Notes: generated by a model not told the origin, from the letters alone. 64,000 nt of DNA from Hemerocallis citrina (GCA_017893485.1 CM030359.1:29330430-29394429), one strand, 5' to 3'. Counted from the first letter of the stretch, positions 21,926-33,507 are shown. Translations and numbers: made by a program.

Positions 21926-22070
21926 AGCTGGAGGAAAACAGGTTGAGGTTTATTCAACTAGTAGAAGAAGCCATAAAAACGTGTTGTTTACAAAGTAGAG
22001 AAGAAAGGTCTAGAAGAGTTTTTAAATCACACGGGTATGGATTCATGCGTATGCAATCCAGTGTGGAGAC
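21926..22070 (+). other. Copia-A 3' internal remnant and polypurine region
   Basis: The frame around GGKQVEVYSTSRRSHKN and the sequence up to the 3' LTR match the equivalent part of Copia-C (31018-31190, other strand). The purine-rich GTGTGGAGAC precedes the LTR. Confidence 0.7.
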
Positions 22071-22755
22071 TGTTGAGTTTATGTCTAGCATACGATGTTG
22101 GATAATAAGATGATAAGACGATGGAGGGATCGAGACGATTGGAGATGGAGTGGAGGCCAGAAGAAACAGTCGGTAGCAACAGTGGGAGTTGCGGTCAACC
22201 GCAACCTATGTGCGGTCAACCGACCCTTGTACGCAGTCTTCCCGAGAGGGGGACAGTTGACCGTTCGCGGCGCTGATGGGTTTCGAACTTGAGTCTGGCT
22301 GATTCGTGAAAAGCCCAACTTGCTCTTTAAGTTAGATCGTGTGGCTCTTATCGTATGGTTATCTCTTATGTACTATCCAATGGCTATTATAACACGATAT
22401 CAACTTAGGATTTGTCTATAGATCTATATAAAGAATTATAACGGCTCATAGATCCAGATGATTCTATTGAGTGCCGAATAGAAGAAGAGAGTACTTCATC
22501 TGAGAGGATGAGAGAGTTTCTCCATTGTAAGCAGCATCAAGTTCCAATAGGCTTGAGAGACGGTGGTGGTGAGAATTGTAATATTCTTGTATCTTCTCTA
22601 GTTAAAATAATATCTCAGTTCTTCCTCCCCCGGATTAAGGCGAAAGTCCCAACCAGGACAATTCTTGTATGCTTTGTGTTATTGGTGCAATCTAGTTTTG
22701 CTTGGTGGTTTGTGTTGATTGTGTCGAAGACTCAACATGATCCTCAAATTCCTAA
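22071..22755 (+). repeat. 3' LTR of Copia-A
   Basis: It matches 16487-17153 with small indels. The terminal bases are slightly eroded (CCTAA instead of CCTAACA). Confidence 0.88.
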
Positions 22756-22862
22756 AGTACTTCCTCTTCTTCTATTTCTTGATTAATTTGTCCATTTGGA
22801 GGGTACTGTTTTGGTATGATGGTGGCTTTGGTGTTGGGCTTTCGAGTTGGCCACATGATCGA

Positions 22863-23060
22863 TCAGGTGGCAGTAGAGGGAGGTGAGGCGGTTTCTGGTA
22901 GTGCGAAGAATGGATGGGGTGGTTGGTTTTGGGGGATGAGGAGCAGTAGTAGTAGGGCGAGGAGGAGTAGAAGAAGAAAAGGTTGGCTATTGTTTTGAAT
23001 GGTGTAGTGATGCCATTGAAGATGAAGGTTTTGAGTTTTTTTGCTAGGGTTAGTTGACAT
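22863..23060 (-). CDS. Hypothetical 65-residue protein with a leucine-rich hydrophobic segment
   Basis: The frame begins MSTNPSKKTQNLHLQWHHY, has an uninterrupted hydrophobic leucine run (residues about 29-41) that could be a membrane anchor, and ends after a proline-rich tail. After its TGA the same frame stays open to 22756, where Copia-A interrupts it, so it may be the 5' part of a longer gene with a stop or a splice site here. An AG repeat lies just upstream. I recognise no family. Chance is possible because repetitive CTC codons inflate open frames. Confidence 0.3.
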   Translation of the reverse strand: MSTNPSKKTQNLHLQWHHYTIQNNSQPFLLLLLLALLLLLLIPQNQPPHPFFALPETASPPSTAT

Positions 23061-23062
23061 GA

Positions 23063-23064
<2 letters not shown>

Positions 23065-23100
<36 letters not shown>
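23065..23100. repeat. (AG)n microsatellite
   Basis: Eighteen AG units, immediately upstream of the minus-strand frame at 23060. Confidence 0.95.
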
Positions 23101-23105
<5 letters not shown>

Positions 23106-23482
23106 GGTTTCAAAGCCAAGAACTTTGGTTGGTCAGACAGTGAGTGAGTTTGTGAAAACAAGGTGAGGCGGGTAACAATATCAAGTAATTGAGAAAAAGC
23201 AAAAGCAGCCATGATTGAAATGAAGGTGGGACCCACAGATATAGTAGGGTACTCTACAACAACAAACAAACAAACAAACAAATGGGTAGTAGTAGTAGTA
23301 GCAGCAATAGATGAAGGGAAGGATCTTTGATTCTAACTGCTCCACCAACAAAATTGGAGGAGGAACAAAGTGCAATCCACTCCAGAACCATGCGATACTT
23401 TCAGAAGGTTGATTTGGGGCATTCAGGTTTACTAATTATTTTATCAACAATTTTAAGAAGTTATTTTTAATAGTAATTTGTA

Positions 23483-24487
23483 ATGGCTCTAATATCTGAT
23501 CGCAAGTATGATTCCAACCAACCCAAGGAATTTGCTGGCCTGAACTTCAAGCGATGGAAAAACAATATGTTTTTCTATCTGTCGCTGAAGGAAGTTGCCT
23601 ATGTTCTTAGCACCGACTGCCCTGTTATGCCTAACCTAGAACCTGTTGATGTTCATGAAAAAGACCAAATCTTAGATAATATTTCAGACTGGAAGGATGC
23701 CGATTTTAAGTATAGGAATTTCATCTTGAATGGGCAATCCGACGAACTGTATGACTATTACTTACAGTCTGATATGGCTAGATCCGTTTGGGAGGCATTG
23801 CAAAAGAAATATGACACCAAGGAGGCTAGCTCGAAGAAATTCGCAGTCAGTCGCTATCTCAAATACACCATTGTCGACGACAAGCTGGAAATTATTCAAT
23901 CACACGAGTTACAGCACATTGTTCATGAGATCATTTCAGAGGGTATACCCCTTGATGAGCAATTTCAAGTAGCTGTGATGATTGACAAGTTACCATCTGG
24001 TTGGAAAGACTTCAAGAATATCCTGCGACATAAATCAAATGAACTGATCATGGAGAATTTGATAACAAGGCTTAGAATTGAGGAGGAATCCAGGAAACAA
24101 GATAAGAAAGAGGAAGTTTTGTTTGTTCAACAGAACAAAGCAAAGGTCCATCTGAAACTAAAGAACAAGCTGTTCAAGAAGAATACTAATCGGAAGTTCA
24201 ATTCGAAGAACCGTCAGAATAGTCAGAATGGACGTCAGAATCCGAATAAGGAAAATAACAAGCAAGCCCAAACCAATAACAATGGAACAGATCCTATCGA
24301 GTGTTGGAAGTGTCATCGCTTTGGACATATCGCTAGGAATTGTCGATCGCGTGCGTCTGCACCACAGGACAATGCTATCGAAGGGCCTTCAGTGGCCATA
24401 ATCACTGAAATCAACATGGTCGGTGTGACCGACGGGTGGTGGGCTGATACGGGCGCTACTAGGCATGTATGCTATGAGCGCAGGTAG
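23483..24487 (+). pseudogene. Copia-B gag with zinc knuckle and protease start
   Basis: An open frame of 334 residues encodes a complete-looking copia gag: KRWKNNMFFYLSLKEV near the start, LPSGWKDFKNILRHKSNE in the middle, a basic asparagine/glutamine-rich stretch, then an intact CCHC knuckle CWKCHRFGHIARNC and the protease active-site block WWADTGATRHVC. It ends at TAG 24485-24487, and the protein would continue with FKTYKEIED. Capsid function is expected. It is the best-preserved copia gag in the window and is related to the gag of Copia-1. Confidence 0.85.
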
Positions 24488-25677
24488 TTCAAAACCTATA
24501 AGGAGATTGAAGATCAGAAAGTGCAACTTGGTGATTCTCATAGCATCATTGTGCTGGGCACTAGAGAGGTGGAATTGGAGTTTACCTCAGGTAGGACTGT
24601 AACCCTTAAGGATGTCTTGCACACTCCTAATATGAGGAAGAATTTGGTTTCTGGATACCTTCTCAATAAGGCTGGGTTTCATCAGAGTATCAGATCTGAC
24701 CAGTATGTTATAATAAGAATGACATGTTTGTGGGAAAGGGATTTGCTTGTAATGGGATGTGTAAGCTTAGTATTGAAATGAATAAGAATAATGCTTTTGT
24801 TTACTCCTTATCTCCAGTTAATTAATGGCATTCTAGACTATGTCATGTTAATAAGAAATTGGTAAATAATATGAGCAAACTAGGAATGATACCAAAAGTT
24901 GACTTAAATAAATTTGATAAATGTACTTCCTCTAGTCAAGATAAGATAATTAAAACTTCACATAAAGGTATAGCTAGAGAAACAAATATTCTGACTTGAT
25001 ATATTCTGATATATATGAGATGGATGGGACTTTAACTAGAAATGGTAAAAGATATTTCATTATGTTTATTGATGATCATTCCAATTATACTCATGTTTAT
25101 CTTATGACACATAAAAGTGAAGCAATTAACATATTTAGAACTTATGTAGCTGAATTGCAAAATCAATTTGAAAGAAATATTAAGAGATTTCGTAGTGATA
25201 GAGGTATTGAATATGATTCCAATGAATTGAAACAAATTATATGCATCATTAGAAACCATTCATGAGATTTCTGCACCTTATTCACCTGAATCTAATGGAA
25301 AAGATGAAAGAAAGAATAGAACTCGTACTGAATTGGTAGTTGCTTCTCTTATTAGTTCAGGTGCACCCAAATCTTTATCGGGGTGAAGCTCTTTTATTTA
25401 TTTGTCATGTTTTAAATATAATTTCGCTTCTATCTTCTGATACATCACCATACGAATTATGAAGAAATAGAATATTGATTATATTAGAGTTTGGGGTTGT
25501 TTAGCTTATGTTAGAAAATCCGATCCTAAAAGAATCAAACTTACAAGTAGAGCATATGAATGTGTTTTTATTGGTTATGCAGATAACAGTAAGGCTTCAA
25601 GATTTTTAGACTTGAATAATAATGTGATTATTGAATTTTTAGATGTTGATTTTTACGAGGATTAATTTCCTTACTTA
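24488..25677 (+). pseudogene. Copia-B integrase remnant
   Basis: Pieces in several frames are HTPNMRKNLVSGYLLNKAG, then YFIMFIDDHSNYTHVYLM and RFRSDRGIEYDSNEL, followed after a shift by SAPYSPESNGKDERKNRT, giving the DDE core. Stops and at least two frameshifts (near 24780 and 25260) inactivate it. From 25480 the integrase C-terminal block VRVWGCLAYVRK is recognisable with a stop nearby. Confidence 0.82.
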
Positions 25678-26805
25678 TTGAGGAACAGTGGGGGTAATAG
25701 TGGGGGTTCACAACCCTCTACTTCTTCTAGTGTACCTCAAGCTGATACACCTCTTAATGTTGATTATCATTATACAGATTCTGAACATCGTAGAAGTAAA
25801 CATGCTAGAACTACTAAAGATTTTGGAGATGATTATGTTGTATATGCTTTAGAATCTGACCCTAGTTCTATCAAAGAGGCCTTAACTTCACCCGATACTG
25901 ATTTGTGGCAAGAAGCCATAAATGATGAGATTGACTCACTAACCTCTAATGTCACTTGGGAGTTAGTGGACTTACCTCGTGGTAGTCGTTCTATAGGGTG
26001 CAAATGGATTCTTAAGAAGAATCTAAAACCAGAAGGTATTATTGAAAAGTTTAAAGCTAGATTAGTAGCTAGACGATATGTACAAAAAGAAATATAGCTT
26101 CTTTCACACTTGCTCTCCTGTGACTCGTGTGACTACCATTAGAGTTTTATTAGCTATTTCAGTTGTGCATAATTTATTGATTCACCAGATGGATGTTAAA
26201 ACAACTTTCCTTAACGGAGAACTTGAAGAGGAACTTTATATGGATCAACCTGAAGGTTTTGTGATTCCAGTGCAGGAACACAAAGTTTGCAAGTTGAATA
26301 AGGCTATATATGGTCTTAAGCAAGCTTCTAAACAGTGGCACGGCAGAATTGATCAATTATTACTCTCAAATGGTTTTTCTATTAATAATGTTGATAAATG
26401 TCTTTATTATAAAGCATCTAGTGATAGTTGCATTATGCTTTGTCTATATATTGATGGTTTACTTATTTGGGGTTCTTCGCTTGAATTAATTTCATATAAT
26501 AAATCTATGGTTAGTCAAAATTTTGATATGAAGGACCTGGGTGAGGCCAATGTTATTTTAGGCATGAAAATCACACGTACTGAGACTGGTATTACTCTTG
26601 ATCAATCTCACTATATTGAGAAGATCTTGATGAAATACAATTACTTTGACCATAGACCTGCATGTACACCTAGTGACCCCCAGGTTAAACTTTTGAAAAA
26701 TTCTGGTGCTGCAGTCAGACAAAAAGAATATGCTAGTATTATTGTAGCCTTCCCTATGCTACTGACTGCATTAGACCTGACATTGCATATGCCGTAGGGG
26801 TATTA
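25678..26805 (+). pseudogene. Copia-B reverse transcriptase
   Basis: Two overlapping frames (25678-26097 and 26078-26797) give CKWILKKNLKPEGIIEKFKA, QMDVKTTFLNGELEEELYM, KLNKAIYGLKQASKQWHGRI and CLYIDGLLIWGS, where the catalytic Y-V-D-D is changed to Y-I-D-G. The frameshift at about 26090 and the lost aspartate make it inactive. DQSHYIEKILMKYNYFDHRP follows, as in other copia elements. Confidence 0.88.
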
Positions 26806-27390
26806 TATAGATTTACGAGTTGTCCTGGTTCTGAGCATTGAAATGTTATTGACAGAGTCATGAGGTACTTGAAAAAGACCATGAACTTATGACTACATTA
26901 TGAGAGGTTTCCCCTTGTCCTTGAGGGATTTAGCGATGCAGACTGGAATTCATTTTCAGATGATTTCAAGGCCTCAAGTGGATACATTTTTAGTATCGCT
27001 GGTGGTGTTGTTTCTTGGAGGTCAAAGAAACAGACTATCCTAACTTATTCTACTGTGAAGTCTGAGTTAGTTGCTCTAGCTGCTGCTAATGAGGCAAGCT
27101 GGATGAGGGACCTCTTGTCTTACATTCATTCATGGAGTAGGCCTATACCTCCAATCATAATCCACTCAAATAGTACTGCTGTCATAGCCAAAGTACAAAA
27201 CACTTACTATAACGGTAAGAGATTAGCGATTCGTCGCAAGCACAGTACGGTGAGAGAGCTCCTCACGTCGGGTGTTATTACTGTGGCTTTTGTGAGATCA
27301 GAAAGTAACATTGCAGGTCCTTTGATGAAAGGATTGTCTCGAGACAAACTTTGGAACATATCGATAACGATGGGACTGAAGCCCATTTAG
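26806..27390 (+). pseudogene. Copia-B RNase H
   Basis: Motifs are EGFSDADWNSFSDDFKASSG, SWRSKKQTILTYSTVKSEL, ANEASWMRDLL and RRKHSTVRELLTSG. The C-terminus VRSESNIAGPLMKGLSRDKL matches the standard copia polyprotein end. A stop at about 26839 and another in MNL-stop-LHYERF break the upstream part. Confidence 0.85.
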
Positions 27391-27938
27391 AGTCACATAT
27401 GGTGCGAACCCAACTTATATGACTGAAGATCCCAAGACATAGGTTCAATGGAAAAACAAACCATACTGTGATTAGAAATCATGCAACCCAAGAGTTTACC
27501 AGTCCTTATATGCATGATGTCTTGTAGCATTAGTAAGGATGAGCTTAGCTCTTAAGGAGTTCTATATCTCTGTATGAGAGGAGTGTCTAGCTACAAGAGC
27601 ATTTTTGATAGACTCACTGCGGTGATTGTGAAGTGTGGCCGCTTTTATGAGAATGGGGCTGATTCTTTATAACATTCACCTATACTGGGATAAAGCACAA
27701 GGCCAGAATGTGTTGGTATTTAGAACTTGCACCTGGTAGAATCATGAGTGGTTTTCCTTCACTATGTGAATACGGAAAATGAGTTCAAGACTTAAGATCA
27801 CTCATTCTTCTTGCATTTTGGGGATTGTCCACTATGTAATGGTCTAGTCTTCGGACAACTTACTTATGCATGGTTCTATACTTTTGGAAAACCGCTTCTC
27901 TTCAAATTAGTGTTTTAAATATATAAGTGGGGGATAGT
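27391..27938 (+). other. Copia-B 3' non-coding region with polypurine tract
   Basis: Non-coding sequence runs from the pol stop to AAGTGGGGGATAGT, a good polypurine tract, just before the 3' LTR. Confidence 0.75.
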
Positions 27939-28054
27939 TGGAATTTAGTATACATTTAAAACACTTATATTATTGTTCATTGTCAACATTATCTTGTGGT
28001 CCAATGGTTAAAGTTTTGGGTTCACATGAGGTTGGAGAATCAATTCTCATCTTC

Positions 28055-28106
<52 letters not shown>

Positions 28107-28685
28107 ACTGGGTCGGGCCTTAGGGTCTTGGGGTCTCTTGAAAAAAAAGGTTTTTTTCCGACTTTAAATTTTTGAATTTTGAACAGATCAAAAAAGTTTT
28201 TCTCATCAAATGCTACTAGCCATTTTTTACTAATAAAAAAAAATCAATGAAACATTTTTATGGCAGTAAAGGATCTTTTATGATTTTAATGGCAAAAATA
28301 AAGGAAACATTTTTCTCTTTGTTAGTTATAAAAATAGGATTTCTGTTAAAAATGAAATGCAGAGAAAATAGTATTTCTTCCTCCTATCAGTTAATGAGCG
28401 ATTAATTTTTTTGGGGTGCAAGTTGGTACGTGTTGCCGCTGGAGTATTAGGCAATATTGTAAACAGAAGCTCGTTGTATCCTGGGGGGAGTGTTTGGTGA
28501 TCAACGATTCATCTCTAGAATCGGCCGAATAACTTAATAAAGAAAGTGTACTCCATGCCTCGAGCCATTCTCACACTTTCTTCCTGTTGCAGTCAAAGTC
28601 GATCAATTCAATCCATTCCAGAATCGTACGATACTTTCAGTATGTTGATTTGGAGCATTCAGGTTCACTAATTATTTTATCAACA
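27939..28685 (+). repeat. 3' LTR of Copia-B
   Basis: It opens TGGAATTTAGTATAC and ends TATCAACA (747 bp), with a TA microsatellite at 28060-28103. A TGGTCCAATGG motif near 27999 is A-box-like but has no matching B box. Confidence 0.75.
28060..28103. repeat. (TA)n microsatellite
   Basis: Twenty-two TA units in the Copia-B LTR. Confidence 0.95.
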
Positions 28686-28845
28686 TATATAATGGGGATC
28701 ATATTAAACAAAGTGGATCTTAAAATGAAACAGGAGAGTTTTGAGGATGGGTCTAACATACCCTCTTGTGTTTTGAATTGTATCGTACCCTTTATCTTTA
28801 AATGAGAAAATTTCTCCAGATTTTTGGTATCTCAAGTTAATATAA

Positions 28846-29081
28846 TCTCTACTATTTTAATGGGAGAGTTGGGGTTTATAACAGACAAATCCTAACTTTG
28901 TAACTATATAAATACATATGATACACGTTCAAATTATATCCAACAAATATAAATGTACACCGCACGTGTAGCCCAATTCAAAACATTCAAATATAAACTT
29001 ATTTTTTCTTATTCGATATATGTTCATTTAATTTGATGACTTTACCTTTTTTAGACGTGCATCGCACGTACATTATACTAG
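28846..29081 (+). mobile_element. Mini-Helitron 1
   Basis: It begins TCTCTACTATTTTAATGG directly after an A and ends TTATACTAG directly before a T, the A^T target preference of Helitrons. A hairpin ACGTGC-ATC-GCACGT lies at 29055-29069, about 9 bp before the terminal CTAG. At 236 bp it has no coding capacity and would need the rolling-circle Rep-helicase of an autonomous element. Confidence 0.8.
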
Positions 29082-29184
29082 TTATAAGTTTATGTAAAAA
29101 TTAACATTCATTAAATACAAGTGCCATTTTTTAAAAATTTAATTCAATTTGCTACATAACATATATACATTCATATTTATATAT

Positions 29185-29345
29185 AGAGTAATGTTTCATC
29201 CATTACCAATTTCACTATCATTTTGTTTACTACCTTAATTGGAGAGTTCTCCTACCTACTCTATCTTTTTCTACCTATTGGAGTATGCCATCTAAGATAG
29301 TGAACAAAATGATAGTGAAATTGGTAGTAGATGTAGCATTACTCT
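29185..29345. mobile_element. MITE with about 55-bp inverted repeats
   Basis: The left end AGAGTAATGTTTCATCC... and the right end ...GTAGCATTACTCT are inverted copies, extending through a block with CACTATCATTTTGTTTAC. It is about 161 bp long and lies in a TATA-rich flank, so the duplication cannot be read clearly. The superfamily is not certain. Confidence 0.75.
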
Positions 29346-29353
29346 TATATATA

Positions 29354-29617
29354 CTAGTAATCCGCACGTGCAATGCACGTTTTATGGGTTAGCACGTGCA
29401 ATTTGCACTGGGGATATGCACGTGCAATGCACGGATTCGATGGAGGGAGAGGAAGAGACAGTTTTGATTTTTGAGGGAACAGAATTTTATGGAGGTTTTA
29501 AATGTGAAGTGAAAATTACAAAATTAACCTTATATATTTTTTAAAGCTTTTTATGTATATTGGGGGTATGATAGTAAAAAACCGCAAAAATGAAGTTTTG
29601 TTTAATAATAGTATAGA
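29354..29617 (-). mobile_element. Mini-Helitron 2
   Basis: Read on the minus strand it begins TCTATACTATTATTAAAC after an A and ends CGGATTACTAG before a T, with the hairpin-forming ACGTGCATTGCACGTGC just upstream. It belongs to the same general type as mini-Helitron 1 but is in the opposite orientation. The CACGTGCAATGCACG motif also recurs inside it at 29422-29436. Confidence 0.78.
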
Positions 29618-29939
29618 TGTGTGTGCCGGCACACAAATAATGGCTTTTAAATTATTCATGAATAATAGTCATTAGACTAATCACTCTAAACTTAATCCAT
29701 TATGTTAACACCTAACTTCCTACTTTCTACGTACCCATTTCCCCTCTACCATTAATATAAAAAAACAAAATCAAAACAACAATCATAAAATCCTTTAGAT
29801 AGTGGAGAAAAGAATCTTCATATGGATATCGTTTCAGTGCACTCATACAGTATGAACTTATCAATACAGTAAAAAAGTTTTTGTTGTTTATTCGTTCAAA
29901 TGTTCGCAAATTAGAGTTAAATGCCAGACATCAACAAAA
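29618..29939. other. Intergenic stretch, no gene seen
   Basis: AT-rich, no coding pattern. It starts with a perfect 16-bp palindrome TGTGTGCCGGCACACA (29620-29635). Confidence 0.6.
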
Positions 29940-30310
29940 TATTTTTGTTTGGAAAGAAAATGTGGAGCATAACCACCATGTCTTATTAATAAGATGTTAA
30001 CAAAATAAACATTGCGTACAAGGTCAACCGTACAACAACTTAAAGATTATGAAATAAAATATAGAACCTCCAACATGCATATGAGGGTGGGATAATTAAA
30101 AATATAAAGCAACAGAACCAGTGCAAACATTATAAAAAAGATCCCTCCAACAAAATCCTAGACGGTGGGCCCCCATCCCGAGATGCACCACTTAGTCGAG
30201 AGTTGGACCCATCAGTATCTCTTCTCATCGTCATATTCGTCCACCTGAAAGGCACCTGCAATCTTCCCTCTTGGTCATGTCGCCGCAGCTGTGACCCAAA
30301 AGGAGATAAG

Positions 30311-31017
30311 TGTTAGGAATTTGAGGATCTTGTTGGGTCTTCGATACAATAAACACAAACCACCAAGCAAAACTAGATCGCACCAATCACACAAAGCACA
30401 CAAGAATTGTCCCGGTTGAGGCTTTTGCCTTAATCCGGAGGAGGAAGAACCGAGATATTATTCAACTAGAGAAGGTACAAGAATATTACAATTCTCACCA
30501 CGGCCTTCTCTCAAGCCTATTTGGAACTTGATGCTACTTACAATAGAGAAACTCTCTCACCCTCTCAGATGAAGTACTCTTTTCTTATATTCGGCACTCA
30601 ATAGAATCATCTGGATCTATGAGCCGTTACAATTGTTTATATAGATCTAGAGACAAATCCTATGTTAATATCTTGTTACAATAGCCATTGGATATTACAT
30701 AAGAGATAACCCAACGATAAGAGCCACACGATCTAACTTGAAGAGTAAGTTGGGTTTTTCACGAATCAGTCAGACTCAAGCTCGAAACCCATCAGCGCCG
30801 CGAATGGTCGAACGCACCTACAAGTTGGTTGAATGTCCCCTTATCGGGAAGAATTCATACAGGGGTCGGTCGACCGCACATAGGTTGCGGTCGACCGCAA
30901 CTCCCACTATTGTTGTCGACTGTTTCTTCTCGCCTCCACTCCGTCTCCAATCGTCTTTATCCCTCCATTGTCTAATCGTCTTCTTATCCAACATCGTATG
31001 CAAGACATAATCCAACA
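30311..31017 (-). repeat. 3' LTR of Copia-C
   Basis: On the plus strand it opens TGTTAGGAATTTGAGG and ends CATAATCCAACA, the reverse of the Copia-A LTR. It contains the 18-bp palindrome GTTGCGGTCGACCGCAAC at 30884-30901. Confidence 0.9.
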
Positions 31018-31189
31018 ATCTCCACCTTGGATTGCATACACATAAATCCACACCTATGTGATTTAAACTCTTCTAGACCTTTTTTCTCCGCTTTGTAAAC
31101 AACATATTTTTATGGCTTCTTCTGCTAGTTGAACAAACCTCCACCTGTTTTCCTCCAGCTGTATACCCCTCTCAAGGGCACACCCCTGT

Positions 31190-31811
31190 AAATATAATCA
31201 TAGAGGTGCCACCCTCGATACGAACTCCACCTACATTTAGGCTCTCTCCACCTTCCAACGGTATTCAAACGTTGCAGTCTCGTGTCGGTAATTCTAGTGA
31301 CGGCTTACTAGATGCTTTAGGAACACCGGGCTTCCATACACTCGGTCGAGTTTTCCGGCTCCCACAAAGCTGGTAGAGGTTGTGATGAGCCTCCCCAGTT
31401 CTCCTCTTACCCTTCATTACCTTACGACGAATATCCCAAACTGTCAAAACTCCATCTCGAGTTGTGTACCTGCAGCCCCGAGCATCAAGAGTACCCAAGG
31501 ATATAAGGTTCTGCTGTATCGAAGGAATATGCATGACCTCTTCTAGTGTGAACCCTTTACTAGCTGGCATCTCCAATTCGACTTATTCCGTCACCCACTA
31601 CTTCACAAATCTCACCACTCTCCGTTCTCACACTACGACTTGTTAATGACTTGTAAGTAGAAAACATCTCCCTCTCGGAGCAAATATGAGAACTTTCCGA
31701 ATCAAGATACCAACTTGAATCCATATATGAAGAACTTGAAACAAGAAGACAATAATTGTCATTATTACTTGACTCAGTTGTGCTGACTATGTAGGCTTGT
31801 TCCCTTCTTTA
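31190..31811 (-). pseudogene. Copia-C protease-like segment and tail
   Basis: On the minus strand the sequence reads DSSWYLDSESSHICSER, the same altered protease core as in Copia-A, then MEMPASKGFTLEEVMHIPSI, QQNLISLGTLDARGCRY and LLTRDCNV. After this comes the same short tail seen in Copia-A, with no pol domains. Small frameshifts interrupt it near 31570 and 31640. Confidence 0.82.
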
Positions 31812-33330
31812 GTAGCTGTAACACCCCAATTCTAAATAAGACTGAATTCAAAGTTCCACAGGATCTTTACACTTCACTTCGTACAATTTTATAAGGAATT
31901 AAAAACTTTTATTACAACAATGATTTATATTTTACACAGTGGAAGCAAATCACAACATAATACATGTATTGAACATCAGCTTGAACATTTCTTTAAGCAG
32001 CAATCAATCTTTAGTCTTGTCAATCATTTTATCCTGCATAGAAACTGAAGGTACGTCAGTTGCATACAACTGACGCTAGGATATAATACATCAATTTCTC
32101 TTACTTAGAAAACACACACTTGTCACAAAGCAAAGCTAAGAGGGCCTATCCTATTGATGTCGTGTGTGAATATGCACTTAGTCTTTAATGCAGTTATTTA
32201 TATTACATGGCACTAATGCACACTTGTTTGGATTCTATGAATCTGATACTACATAGATCCGAGGGCAAGCCCTTAATCGTTCTTCATCTTGTAGAGTTGA
32301 TTCCCTCGCCATGATTTAAACTACTATGGTAATTACGGTAAGTATCCTAGATGTTCTATGAGTTACGAGCCTATGTCCAGACAGCTTGGAGGGGAATCCC
32401 ACTTCGTGACATGACGCATCATGCAGAGCCTATGGACAATTCAGACTCCGTCATGGAACGACGGCACCACCCGTAGTTACCAAACACCCCACAAGCGTCG
32501 CTACGGTCCCGATAATTCCGGAGATGTATCCACGCCATGACATGACCCATCAAGCAGGCAACCTATGAATACTCTCACACCATAGATCCGAGGCCCTCAT
32601 ACTTGTGTTTTTCTGTTACTTTCATCACATCTTCACTATTGTATTGTCCTTAGTTATTTGAATCATGAATAAAAACCAACACCCTAGAGTTAGAACTTCC
32701 TCTATACCGGTCTTAACCATCAATCAACAGTAATAACCCAAACTTGGTCTTTCATTTCAACATTTTATCCCAAAAGAATCTATTCAATGCCAGTATAAGG
32801 ACTTAGCTACACTCTAGTCTTTTAATCTCATTTCATGTTCATAAAAATTGAGTATTTACACTCACAAATTTTCTCATAATTCATCATGATCTTTTATTCC
32901 ATTTACATGTACAATTTCATGTATAATACGACAATTTTATTTTTTTCAAACTTATCACATTCATAATTAACTTCACATAATTTCTTTTCATTCATAAAGT
33001 CAATATTTCACTTATTTAAGCCAAAATCACATTTATCTTTACTTAAATTTTTTCATGACACAATCTCATTTTAACTCTTTACTCAAAATTTCTTTTTAGA
33101 AGAAAAACATTTATTTTCCTTAATTAATCAATATTCTAAGAAATTGTATCAAGTTCTTTTCCTCAAAATAGCATTTAATTCTCATTATAATACGTCAAAA
33201 GCTATAGAAAAAAAATTCTCATGAAGTCTAGGCATTTTTAGAATATTTCTAATATTTTTCCTCAATTTTAAAAACATTTAAAACCATATAAAAAAATAAT
33301 AAAATATATTAAAAAATCATTTTTTTCTAA

Positions 33331-33425
33331 AAGTGGCCGAAGCCGGATTCGAACCCACGCACAACAGACCTCGCCCTGCTACAGTAACCGCCTTAAGGCG
33401 CCACCGAAGACTAGAAAGGCCACTA
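33331..33425 (-). other. tRNA-like module in LTR-2 (first)
   Basis: On the minus strand a B-box-like GGTTCGAATCC (33355-33345) lies downstream of a GGTGGCGCCTTAAGGCGG and GTTACTGTAGCA block. It shares this layout with the second module. It is not a full tRNA. Confidence 0.45.
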
Positions 33426-33507
33426 TGGCTCACTGTTAAATGTATAACTTGAATTATATTTATGTTCTTGGTTTCGGTATTTGAGTTAAAATTGATTTCA
33501 TAAAAAA

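Larger units (their letters stand above)
16487..22755 (+). mobile_element. Copia-A: deleted, non-autonomous Ty1/copia element split by LTR-1
   Basis: The 5' LTR is 16487-17153 and the 3' LTR about 22071-22755, both opening TGTTGRGTTTATGTC. The flanks GTAAT (16482-16486) and GTACT (22757-22761) are a possible target duplication with one mismatch. Inside are only gag, a protease-like segment and a short 3' piece. Integrase, reverse transcriptase and RNase H are absent, as in Copia-C. LTR-1 (18588-21920) sits inside with its own duplication. Confidence 0.88.
22756..23370. other. Possible host DNA with a minus-strand 5' gene region
   Basis: No transposon ends are seen between Copia-A and the Copia-B LTR remnant. 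The stretch has a short minus-strand frame (22863-23060), an AG microsatellite just upstream of it on that strand, and AAAC and AGT short repeats at 23266-23305. This layout resembles a plant gene leader. Confidence 0.4.
23371..28685 (+). mobile_element. Copia-B: Ty1/copia element with truncated 5' LTR
   Basis: The last 79 bp of the 3' LTR (28607-28685, ending TTTTATCAACA) recur at 23371-23449, just ahead of gag. This shows a 5' LTR that has lost nearly all of its left part. Between lie gag, protease, integrase, reverse transcriptase and RNase H in copia order. No initiator tRNA-Met primer site is visible after 23449. The flank left of 23371 is unrelated to the LTR, so a deletion or rearrangement removed about 670 bp of LTR. 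Confidence 0.85.

Noticed and set aside
22508..22786. 92-residue plus-strand protein
   Set aside because: It lies in the 3' LTR of Copia-A and is a chance frame.
27993..28058. tRNA gene in the Copia-B LTR
   Set aside because: TGGTCCAATGG resembles an A box but no B box follows.
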